Below are positions 1 to 5,452 of a DNA stretch of 8,161 nt, one piece after another. Numbering within the stretch: the stretch's first letter is position 1; each line of letters begins with the position of its first letter. The translations under genes and the position numbers were made by a program. Below the pieces are notes generated by a model. It was not told where the DNA came from, made no database searches, and saw nothing but the letters and a program-made list of their open reading frames with translations. This stretch comes from an uncultured Bacilli bacterium (GTDB taxonomy: Bacteria > Bacillota_I > Bacilli_A > RF39 > UBA660): positions 1-8,161 of the forward strand of contig CANQMC010000053.1 of the NCBI GenBank assembly GCA_947624855.1, written 5' to 3'.

Positions 1-14
1 TTACACAAGATGTA

Positions 15-57
15 AAAAATGAGCAAAGCCTTATAATTACTAGGTTTGCTCATTTTT
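15..57 (-). terminator. Rho-independent terminator after ftsH
   Basis: Thirteen perfect base pairs (15-27 with 45-57, core GAGCAAA/TTTGCTC) are extended by two G-C pairs past a bulged G28, with a 12-base AT-rich loop. Read leftward, the ftsH transcript runs through the hairpin and into a U tract from the A run at 14-19. The A and T tracts lie on both sides, so it could also stop plus-strand transcription coming from outside the window. It lies about 60 bases past the ftsH stop codon. Confidence 0.85.
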
Positions 58-117
58 ACTGCAAAACTCAAGATTTTTTTAAAAACAATACTAGTACTAA
101 AAAGAAAAAACTAACAC

Positions 118-2088
118 TTAGTCAGTTTCTTCTTTATTTAAAGCTTCTTCTAATTCTTCTTTAGTCATTTTAGAAGCTCCTTTAATTCCTTTTTCTTTAG
201 CTTTATTTCTAAGTTCCGTTAAAGATATATCTTCTTCTGGAATTAATTTACCTGTTTTAACTAAAGAATCAATTTGTTCTTTGGTTAATGTTTCATTTTC
301 TACTAAAGCATCAGCTAATAAATGAACAAGTTTTTCATTTTCTTTTAATATTTTTTTAGCTTTTTCATAGCATTCTTCTACAATTTTTCTTACTTCTTCA
401 TCTATTTCATGAGCAACTTTATCTGAGAAATTCTTAGTTTTGCCATAATCACGACCTAAGAATACACCTTCTGTTTTTTGTTCATATTGAACAGGACCTA
501 AATCACTCATACCATATTCCGTAACCATTGATCTAGCAATATTAGTAGCCCTTTTAAAGTCATCACTAGCCCCAGTTGTTACTTCACCTAAAAACATTTC
601 TTCACTAACTCGACCACCAAGTAAACCTGTTATTTGAGCTTCAAGTTCATTTTTAGTCATAATAGCAATCTTTTCTTCACGTGGTAACATCATTGTATAA
701 CCACCCGCTACGCCTCTAGGGATAATAGTTATTTTATGAACTTCATTAGCATCTTCTAATTTAATTCCAATTACTGCATGACCAGATTCATGAATTGCTA
801 CTAATCTTTTTTCTTTATCAGTAATCTTTCTACTAACTTTAGCTGGACCCATTAAAACACGGTCTGTAGCTTCATCAATTTCATCCATAGTAATAGCTTC
901 TTTATCTCGTCTTACTGCAAGTAATGCTGCCTCATTAAGTAAATTCTCTAAATCTGCTCCACTAAAACCTGGAGTTCTAAGACTTAAATTACGTAAATTA
1001 ACATCTTTACCAAGAATCTTATTACGAGCATGAACTGCTAAAATTTGTTCTCTTTCATTAGAATCTGGTAAACTAACTGTTACTTGTCTATCAAAACGAC
1101 CTGGACGAAGTAAAGCAGGATCTAAAACATCTGGTCTATTTGTAGCGGCCATAATAATAATTCCTTCATTTTCTCCAAAACCATCCATTTCAGTTAATAA
1201 TTGGTTTAAAGTTTGTTCTCTTTCATCATGACCTCCACCAAGGCCTGTTCCTCTTTGACGACCTACTGCATCTATTTCATCGATAAATATCAAACAAGGA
1301 GCATTTCTTTTGGCATCTTTAAACATTTCTCTAACTCTACTAGCACCAACACCCACAAATAATTCAACAAAATCACTACCACTAATATAGAAAAATGGTA
1401 CATTTGCTTCACCGGCAACTGCTCTAGCAAGTAAAGTTTTACCCGTTCCTGGAGGACCCACTAACAATACACCTTTAGGTATTCTTGCCCCTAATTTTTG
1501 GAATTTTTTAGGATTCTTCAAGAAATCAATTAATTCTTTAACTTCTTCTTTTTCTTCTTTTAAACCTGCAACATCATTAAATTTAGCTTGATGTTTATCA
1601 TCACTAAGTTTTGCTCTACTTTTTCCAAAATCCATAGAGCCTTTATTAGAACTAGCAAGTTTAGAAAATAATATATAAGAAATAACTACTAATATAACTA
1701 AAGGTAAAACATTAACAATTATATATAAAATTGTACTTGAACCTGGATCAGATTCTGTTTCATATTTCTTAATATTATTTTTTTCTACATACTTAACTAC
1801 ATTATTAATTTCCGCTTCAATAACTTTAGCTTTAAAAGATTCATTCTTTTTATAATCTTTTAATTTACCTGTAACATAAAATACACTTTCACTACTTTTA
1901 GGCATAACAGTAATTTCTGTTACTTTTTCCTCCTTTAAAGCCTTAACTAAATCTCCTGTAGATAGTTCATTTACTTTATTAGTACCCATATTTAAAATAA
2001 AAAATACAACACCAATAACAATAATTAAAACTAAATAAGGAAAAAAACTTCTAACTGCATTATTCTTTTTAACATCTTTTATATTCAT
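118..2088 (-). CDS. ftsH: ATP-dependent zinc metalloprotease FtsH
   Basis: Membrane-anchored hexameric AAA+ protease that extracts and degrades misfolded membrane proteins and short-lived regulators. Residues 15-35 and about 119-144 are membrane segments flanking a small extracytoplasmic domain. The AAA module follows: Walker A GPPGTGKT (211-218), pore loop FVG (244-246), Walker B LIFIDEID (266-273), and the second region of homology with its arginine fingers (about 315-334). The zinc site is HESGH (433-437), with D510 in the TGASDDF segment as the likely third ligand. All catalytic parts are intact. At 656 aa it has an unusual tail: residues 621-656 (LRNKAKEKGIKG, then SKMTKEELEEAL) resemble a Rho_N/SAP-like motif that FtsH normally lacks. 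The start has a perfect AGGAGG (2096-2101) seven bases upstream. It overlaps the tilS stop by four bases, so translation is probably coupled. The gene ends at the terminator at 15-57. Confidence 0.97.
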   Translation of the reverse strand: MNIKDVKKNNAVRSFFPYLVLIIVIGVVFFILNMGTNKVNELSTGDLVKALKEEKVTEITVMPKSSESVFYVTGKLKDYKKNESFKAKVIEAEINNVVKYVEKNNIKKYETESDPGSSTILYIIVNVLPLVILVVISYILFSKLASSNKGSMDFGKSRAKLSDDKHQAKFNDVAGLKEEKEEVKELIDFLKNPKKFQKLGARIPKGVLLVGPPGTGKTLLARAVAGEANVPFFYISGSDFVELFVGVGASRVREMFKDAKRNAPCLIFIDEIDAVGRQRGTGLGGGHDEREQTLNQLLTEMDGFGENEGIIIMAATNRPDVLDPALLRPGRFDRQVTVSLPDSNEREQILAVHARNKILGKDVNLRNLSLRTPGFSGADLENLLNEAALLAVRRDKEAITMDEIDEATDRVLMGPAKVSRKITDKEKRLVAIHESGHAVIGIKLEDANEVHKITIIPRGVAGGYTMMLPREEKIAIMTKNELEAQITGLLGGRVSEEMFLGEVTTGASDDFKRATNIARSMVTEYGMSDLGPVQYEQKTEGVFLGRDYGKTKNFSDKVAHEIDEEVRKIVEECYEKAKKILKENEKLVHLLADALVENETLTKEQIDSLVKTGKLIPEEDISLTELRNKAKEKGIKGASKMTKEELEEALNKEETD

Positions 2089-3401
2089 TTCAATTCCTCC
2101 TCATATGCAAGTATTATATCATATTTTCCATCTATTTCCACATCAAATTTTGATTTTTTTACACCTGCAACCCATAAAATGTTATTTTCACTATCACAAA
2201 CGACTGGATAACTATCTCTTAAGTCTTGTGAAATCTTTTCATCAATAAAAATATCTTTTATTTTTTTACTTCCCCCTAAATTCTTAACTTCCATTTTATC
2301 GCCATCTTTTCGATTTCTAACAATTAAAGGAAGTTTAATATCTTTACTATTTAATCTTATCACAAAATTATTTTTTTTATCACTACTTATAACCTTTTTA
2401 ATTATCCCATTTGGTACAACTACTTCTTTATCTAATATTTCACTAAACTCCACTTTACTTTTATTATTAACAATTTTAAAATAATTATATTCTTTAATAG
2501 CTACATAATTATTTGGTAAATTAAGTTTTATATTTGTTCTTTTATTTTTAATTAAATTATATATCTCTTTTGTATTCTTATCACTAACTAAAAACAAATC
2601 ATTAACATATATTAAACTTAATTCATATTCAATAACTTTAATAATTAAAAACTCATCTAATTCTAATAATTTATTAATATCTATTCCTTTATCATTTTTA
2701 ATAGACTTAATCAATTCTTTAATATAACTATCTAAAAAATTATTAATTTTTTCTAATTCTTCACTAAATTTCAAAAATTTTAAATGCACATTTTCATTTT
2801 CTTTTTTTAAAAAAGGTAATACTTGCATTCTATATCTATTTCTTGTATAATCTAGTGAATAATTACTTTTATCAATATAATATTTAATATTATTTTCATC
2901 TAAATATTTTATTATATCTTCTTTAGTTATTGTTATTAAAGGTCTAACTATTTTATAATTTCCTTCATTAACTACTTTTTTAAAGCCTGCATAACCTTTA
3001 ATACTACTACCTCTAACTAGCCGCATTAAAATAGTTTCAATTAAATCATCTCCATGATGGGCAGTCATTAAATATTTAGCATGGTATTTATTAACTAACT
3101 CTTTAAAAAAACTATACCTTTTTTGTCTAGCTTCGTTCTCTAAATTATCATGATTATATTCTTTAATTTCCATATATTCATATAAAAATCCCCTATCGAG
3201 AGCTAACTTTTTAACAAATAAGGCTTCTTCTTCTGATTCTTCTCTAAGCTTATGATTTACATGGGCTACTACAATATTAATATCTTTTATTTGAGCCAGT
3301 AAATATAAAAGCAAAGTTGAATCTGGTCCACCTGAAACTGCCACAACTACAGTATCATCTTTTTTAAATAGTTTTTTTAAATATTCTAATACCTGATCCA
3401 T
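2085..3401 (-). CDS. tilS: tRNA(Ile)-lysidine synthase TilS
   Basis: Cytoplasmic enzyme that uses ATP to join lysine to C34 of the CAU-anticodon tRNA-Ile, so that it reads AUA and is charged with isoleucine. It is essential where AUA codons are common, as in this AT-rich genome. Counting from the ATG at 3401 (438 aa), the PP-loop SGGPDS is at residues 23-28. Further family motifs are TAHHGDD (about 113-119), RLVRG (127-131) and YTRNRYR (about 185-191). The C-terminal TilS domain is seen in RNRKDGDKM (363-371), KKIKDIFIDEKI and LWVAG. A GTG at 3413 would add four residues, but it has no ribosome site upstream and lies inside the GTGGGG that best serves the ATG, so the ATG is preferred. The pairing tilS-ftsH is classical in Bacillota. 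The hpt gene usually between them in Bacillus is absent. Confidence 0.95.
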   Translation of the reverse strand: MDQVLEYLKKLFKKDDTVVVAVSGGPDSTLLLYLLAQIKDINIVVAHVNHKLREESEEEALFVKKLALDRGFLYEYMEIKEYNHDNLENEARQKRYSFFKELVNKYHAKYLMTAHHGDDLIETILMRLVRGSSIKGYAGFKKVVNEGNYKIVRPLITITKEDIIKYLDENNIKYYIDKSNYSLDYTRNRYRMQVLPFLKKENENVHLKFLKFSEELEKINNFLDSYIKELIKSIKNDKGIDINKLLELDEFLIIKVIEYELSLIYVNDLFLVSDKNTKEIYNLIKNKRTNIKLNLPNNYVAIKEYNYFKIVNNKSKVEFSEILDKEVVVPNGIIKKVISSDKKNNFVIRLNSKDIKLPLIVRNRKDGDKMEVKNLGGSKKIKDIFIDEKISQDLRDSYPVVCDSENNILWVAGVKKSKFDVEIDGKYDIILAYEEELK

Positions 3402-3421
3402 ATTAATCCCCACGTCATAAT

Positions 3422-3450
3422 ATTTTAACGCATATTATCATTTATAGCAA
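3422..3450 (-). promoter_or_regulatory. Possible promoter for tilS-ftsH
   Basis: On the minus strand TTGCTA (3445-3450) and TAAAAT (3422-3427) are separated by exactly 17 bases. They match the housekeeping -35 in four of six and the -10 in five of six positions. The -35 lies over the stop codon of the upstream 258-codon gene. A start near 3415 would leave a leader of about 14 bases before the tilS ATG. No terminator separates tilS from the upstream gene, so read-through is also possible. AT-rich DNA gives chance matches, so confidence is modest. Confidence 0.35.
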
Positions 3451-4218
3451 GTCTTTTTCTTCTAAAGGGCTAGTCATATTTAAAATAGCTTTAATACTTT
3501 TCTCAACTTCTTTAATATTAAACTTCATTATTAAATTTTCTTCAATACTTTCTCTTTTAATAATAAAATCTAAAAAATCTAATTCTCCAACATTATCAAA
3601 ATTATTTTCACTTTTATGTAATTTAAAATATTCTTCTAATAATTTACTTAAAGTTTTATTAAAAGTAGATTCAGTATTATCATCTCTAACAACACCAATT
3701 CCATAAATTGAGGCCATAAAAGGATTAATTGGAGCTAACAACTCTCTTAAAACAAAATTATTATTACAATAATTAATAAAAGGAAGTACATCTTTTTCAT
3801 CATAAAATCTAATAACAATACCTTCATTTGTAGCTTTTACATGAAACTTAACAACTGCTTTAATATTATTTCTAACTATATACATAAATACAGTTTTTAA
3901 AGCACTTATTAAATATTCATATTTAACAGAAAAATAAACTTTAACAGCCTCTCTAAAATCAGCTTTCTTATTCACATAAAAACCAATATAATGAGTCATA
4001 TTTTCATTAGTATTTTTACTAAATTTTGTATATTTAACTAAAGAATTATCTAAATTATTAAGAAATTCTTTATAAAAACTATTAATATCTTTAGCTAAAC
4101 TACCATCTTTTTTAATACCAATATATTTAAGTAAATAATAAAAATCTAAAGCTGTATAATCTTTATTAGTTATCTTAATATCACTGGCAATTTGTCTTAA
4201 AAAATTATTTATTTTCAT
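3442..4218 (-). CDS. Unrecognised 258-residue cytoplasmic protein
   Basis: I do not recognise this protein with confidence. It has no signal peptide and no clear membrane segment. It is rich in Asn, Lys, Ile and Phe and appears to be mixed alpha/beta: a helical N-terminus (1-65), a strand-rich middle (about 76-150, including VKVYFSV and AVVKFHVKATNEGIVIRFYDEKD) and a helical, acidic C-terminus. The order of a VYF strand, a helix, a KFHVK strand, an IRFYD strand, PF and GIGVVRDD weakly recalls HopA1-like domains, but this is an impression and not an assignment. The start has GAGAGG a few bases upstream of the ATG. A good promoter (4241-4269) lies before it. The gene follows a small XRE regulator by 59 bases, which suggests a regulated pair or toxin-antitoxin-like module. 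The reading frame is intact and its codon use matches neighbouring genes. Confidence 0.8.
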   Translation of the reverse strand: MKINNFLRQIASDIKITNKDYTALDFYYLLKYIGIKKDGSLAKDINSFYKEFLNNLDNSLVKYTKFSKNTNENMTHYIGFYVNKKADFREAVKVYFSVKYEYLISALKTVFMYIVRNNIKAVVKFHVKATNEGIVIRFYDEKDVLPFINYCNNNFVLRELLAPINPFMASIYGIGVVRDDNTESTFNKTLSKLLEEYFKLHKSENNFDNVGELDFLDFIIKRESIEENLIMKFNIKEVEKSIKAILNMTSPLEEKDLL

Positions 4219-4240
4219 ACATACCTCTCTATTTAACTAA

Positions 4241-4269
4241 ATTATACTCTATTTTTTCTATTTTGTATA
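4241..4269 (-). promoter_or_regulatory. Promoter of the 258-codon gene
   Basis: On the minus strand a perfect TATAAT (4241-4246) sits 17 bases downstream of TATACA (4264-4269), which matches the -35 consensus in four of six positions. It lies in the gap between the XRE regulator and the unrecognised gene, so the latter can be transcribed independently of the regulator. Confidence 0.55.
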
Positions 4270-4277
4270 TAAAAATT

Positions 4278-4493
4278 TTATTTTTTACTTTCAATAATAA
4301 TATTTAATCCTTCTATTTTAGCAATTTTAAGTAATAATTCAAAATCAAAATTTCTTTGACCATATTCATAATATTGTACTGCCGTTTTACTTCGATTAAT
4401 TTTTTTTCCAAATTCAGCTTGAGTCTTTCCACTATATTCCCTTATCATTCTAAAAACTTCATTAGCTTTATAATCATTTGCTTTTATTTTCAT
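4278..4493 (-). CDS. Small XRE-family helix-turn-helix regulator
   Basis: A 71-residue protein that is almost entirely one XRE/Cro-C1 DNA-binding domain. From the chosen start, helix 1 covers the VFRMIREYSG stretch. The turn and recognition helices are in TQAEFGKKINRSKTAVQYYEYGQRN, and a final helix plus a short LNIIIESK strand follow. It has no sensor or dimerisation extension, as in antitoxins and autorepressors. An upstream TTG at 4511 would add six residues, but AGAGG (4501-4505) lies seven bases before the ATG at 4493 and would be inside the longer form, so the ATG is preferred. Upstream lies an inverted repeat that overlaps its probable -10 element, fitting autorepression. The next gene downstream on the same strand is the unrecognised 258-codon gene. 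Phage repressor, antitoxin or plain regulator cannot be told apart from sequence alone. Confidence 0.85.
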   Translation of the reverse strand: MKIKANDYKANEVFRMIREYSGKTQAEFGKKINRSKTAVQYYEYGQRNFDFELLLKIAKIEGLNIIIESKK

Positions 4494-4510
4494 CTTATCA
4501 CCTCTTGACA

Positions 4511-4563
4511 AGTATACAAAATGTTGGTATTATTTAGTTACAAAAGCCAACGTTTTGTTGGCT
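4511..4563 (-). promoter_or_regulatory. XRE gene promoter with inverted-repeat operator
   Basis: On the minus strand TATACT (4511-4516) is a good -10, but no convincing -35 is seen at normal spacing. Directly upstream, ACAAAATGTTGG (4516-4527) is matched by its near-perfect reverse complement CCAACGTTTTGT (4547-4558), with 11 of 12 pairs and centres about 31 bp apart. CCAAC (4547-4551) also pairs with GTTGG (4557-4561) in a tight palindrome, AGCCAAC/GTTGGCT around GTTTT (4545-4563). GTTGG/CCAAC therefore occurs three times. This is a likely binding site for the adjacent XRE protein. Confidence 0.5.
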
Positions 4564-4594
4564 ATATTATCAAAATAAGAAAGAGGTAAATTAG

Positions 4595-4906
4595 AATGGA
4601 AATATTAAAAAGTTAAAAAATCCAATAGGATTAATAACAGCAGATGAGGTAACACTAGCCGGAGGATATGGAGATTCTAATAATTATGGCTATTGGTTAT
4701 ATACAGGAACATATTACTGGACCATGTCTCCGTCTCACTTTTACAGCAGCGGCTATGCTTACGTGTTCTTCGTGGGTGACGATGGCTGTCTCCGCTACTT
4801 CAACAATGTGACCTACGCTTATGGTGTGCGCCCAGTAATAAATCTGAAGGCTGATGTTACTTTATCAGGAAATGGAACTACTAGTACACCATATACAGTT
4901 TCTTAA
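4595..4906 (+). pseudogene. Start-less C-terminal fragment of a C-type-lectin-like variable surface protein
   Basis: This frame encodes 103 residues up to TAA at 4904-4906. It holds the end of a family I recognise from AT-rich gut Bacillota: PIGLITADEVTLAGG (from 4622), YWTMSP, YAYVF, then GVRPVINLKADV and the tail TSTPYTVS. Such ends adopt or resemble the formylglycine-enzyme/C-type-lectin fold used as the variable region of diversity-generating retroelement targets. The N-terminal part, normally a signal peptide or pilin-like anchor plus stalk, is missing. The frame is closed upstream by TAG at 4592-4594, although the codons before it (KKEVN) may belong to the same decayed frame. There is no ATG before 4724, which lies inside the domain. 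It is the only plus-strand protein-like sequence here. It could be a truncated pseudogene or a silent donor cassette for recombination with a full-length copy elsewhere. The family recognition is from memory and not from a search. Confidence 0.65.
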
Positions 4907-4924
4907 ATTTTAAAATAAAAAATA

Positions 4925-5015
4925 TCTTGCCTCTATAGCTTTTTAATAAACATTTTAATTTATTTATAATAATATGATATTTTATTTTTTACTTTTTAAT
5001 TATATAGAGGCAAGA
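4925..5015. repeat. 13-bp perfect inverted repeat around an AT-only spacer
   Basis: TCTTGCCTCTATA (4925-4937) is the exact reverse complement of TATAGAGGCAAGA (5003-5015). The 65 bases between are nearly pure A/T and contain CTTTTTAAT twice (4939-4947 and 4992-5000). It starts 19 bases after the stop of the lectin-like fragment. It could be the hairpin of that gene's 3' end, a cruciform comparable in place to the one behind retroelement variable regions, or the ends of a tiny mobile element. Confidence 0.6.
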
Positions 5016-5017
5016 AT

Positions 5018-5047
5018 AGAACAACTTTGGTTATTGTTGTTCTTTTT
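5018..5047 (+). terminator. Plus-strand terminator behind the lectin-like fragment
   Basis: AGAACAAC (5018-5025) pairs with GTTGTTCT (5036-5043) over a 10-base loop. The A residues before and the T tract after (5043-5047) lengthen the stem and give a U tail in plus-strand RNA. Its position suggests that the fragment upstream, or its ancestor, was transcribed on the plus strand. Confidence 0.6.
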
Positions 5048-5060
5048 ATATGTTTTAAAT

Positions 5061-5084
5061 GTCGTATATTGTCGATTTTAGTCG
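5061..5084. repeat. Three GTCG words at exact 10-bp spacing
   Basis: GTCG begins at 5061, 5071 and 5081, one helical turn apart, in otherwise CG-poor DNA. The first two read TGTCGTA and TGTCGAT, close to the Spo0A box TGTCGAA, but no Spo0A is in evidence. The array lies about 75-95 bases upstream of the proposed RNA start at 5157, so it could be an activator site. Confidence 0.3.
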
Positions 5085-5121
5085 CTAATCTTAAAAAAGT
5101 GTGGTCAAATTAAATTTTTAC

Positions 5122-5150
5122 TTGATTTATTTAATTTTTTGTGGTATCTT
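5122..5150 (+). promoter_or_regulatory. Possible extended -10 promoter for the candidate RNA
   Basis: TTGATT (5122-5127) and TATCTT (5145-5150) are 17 bases apart on the plus strand, each matching consensus in four of six positions. The -10 is preceded by TGG (5142-5144), giving the TGn extended form. Transcription would begin near A5157, immediately before a stable 5' hairpin. A weak inverted repeat (AAATTAAAT 5107-5115, ATTTAATTT 5129-5137) overlaps the -35, and GTGGT occurs at 5101 and again at 5141. Confidence 0.35.
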
Positions 5151-5354
5151 TTTATTAGCAAGGGAAAACCTTGCCTAACTTAGTAATATCTTTTAGATAT
5201 TAATTAAGTTATTTATTGTTCTTTTCGATAAATCTTCTTTTGATAAAATCTTATTTGCAAATTGTCTTGTAAAATTATGTTTTTTAAATTTTTTGAATTT
5301 ATTATGTGATAATTTATAAGTTTTATCAATTACTTTATCGATTATATTTATTTG

Positions 5355-5387
5355 TATTACTTATAGTAATAATATCTCTCTATTACT
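5355..5387. repeat. Alternating TATTACT/AGTAATA/TATTACT hairpins
   Basis: TATTACT (5355-5361) pairs with AGTAATA (5365-5371) across a 3-base loop. The same AGTAATA can instead pair with a second TATTACT (5381-5387). The two stems exclude each other, an arrangement seen in attenuators. The terminator hairpin begins nine bases later. Confidence 0.35.
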
Positions 5388-5395
5388 GTAAGTAC

Positions 5396-5422
5396 AAAAA
5401 TCCATCAATAGATGGGTTTTTT
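5396..5422 (+). terminator. Terminator favouring plus-strand transcripts
   Basis: A run of five A plus TCCATC (5396-5406) pairs with GATGGG plus T (5411-5421) around AATA, followed by T to 5422. The T5401/G5416 pair is a G-U in plus-strand RNA but an A-C mismatch in minus-strand RNA, so the plus direction is favoured. It would end the candidate RNA at 5157-5422. It may also serve as a backup terminator for the division operon, because a U tract would form on that strand too. Confidence 0.65.
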
Positions 5423-5425
5423 GTT

Positions 5426-5452
5426 AAAAAAAAATAACCGAAGTTATTCTTT
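5426..5452 (-). terminator. UUCG-loop terminator of the ftsE-ftsX-M23 operon
   Basis: In minus-strand RNA, AATAAC (5448-5443) closes on GTTATT (5438-5433) with a C(UUCG)G tetraloop. The stem continues through a G-U pair (5449/5432) and further A-U pairs, and a nine-U tract follows (5434-5426). It begins directly next to the stop codon at 5453-5455. Confidence 0.85.

Larger units (their letters stand above)
5157..5422 (+). ncRNA. Candidate structured non-coding RNA of about 266 nt
   Basis: Nothing protein-like on the plus strand explains this stretch, but it folds well by eye. Hairpin 1 pairs 5158-5163 with 5169-5174. Hairpin 2 pairs 5176-5190 with 5196-5211 (15 pairs, bulged A5203, one G-U). 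A long rod follows: 5225-5232 with 5334-5341, 5240-5248 with 5321-5329, 5250-5254 with 5316-5320, 5259-5266 with 5308-5315, and 5268-5272 with 5302-5306, for 35 pairs in all. The wobble pairs (183-204 and 264-310, 268-306, 269-305 within the 5000s) are G-U on the plus strand and would be A-C on the minus strand, so the plus strand is favoured. Two alternative hairpins (5355-5387) and a terminator (5396-5422) end it. It lacks recognisable tmRNA, RNase P or SRP signatures. AT-rich DNA folds easily, so this remains a candidate. Confidence 0.4.

Noticed and set aside
621..650. Possible irregularity in the ftsH coding sequence around the protease domain
   Set aside because: On rereading it is ordinary FtsH coding sequence. 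The low-interest entry at this position among the findings should be disregarded.
3402..3413. GTG start for tilS at 3413
   Set aside because: It has no ribosome site and overlaps the G-rich sequence that best serves the ATG at 3401.
4596..4616. Mini-frame of six codons (MEILKS) behind an AGAGG ribosome-like site at 4582-4586
   Set aside because: It stops at once and is in a different frame from the lectin-like fragment. No slippery heptamer that would rescue it by frameshifting was seen.
4724..4906. Reading the lectin-like fragment as a 60-residue gene starting at ATG 4724
   Set aside because: This ATG is the methionine of the YWTMSP motif, inside the domain. Homologous-looking sequence continues in frame upstream to at least 4622, and no ribosome site precedes 4724.
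5193..5360. Minus-strand open stretch of about 55 codons reading like a Lys/Asn-rich protein end (contains FANKILSKEDLSKR)
   Set aside because: There is no ATG, GTG or TTG start with a ribosome site before the upstream stop at 5361-5363. The composition is what AT-rich DNA gives by chance, and the same bases form a long plus-strand rod hairpin. A remnant of a decayed gene cannot be excluded.
4907..5452. Search for a retroelement template repeat, reverse transcriptase, CRISPR array or tRNA
   Set aside because: No GC-rich copy of the variable region, no evenly spaced long repeats, and no tRNA-like cloverleaf was seen. The space is AT-rich with the hairpins listed.
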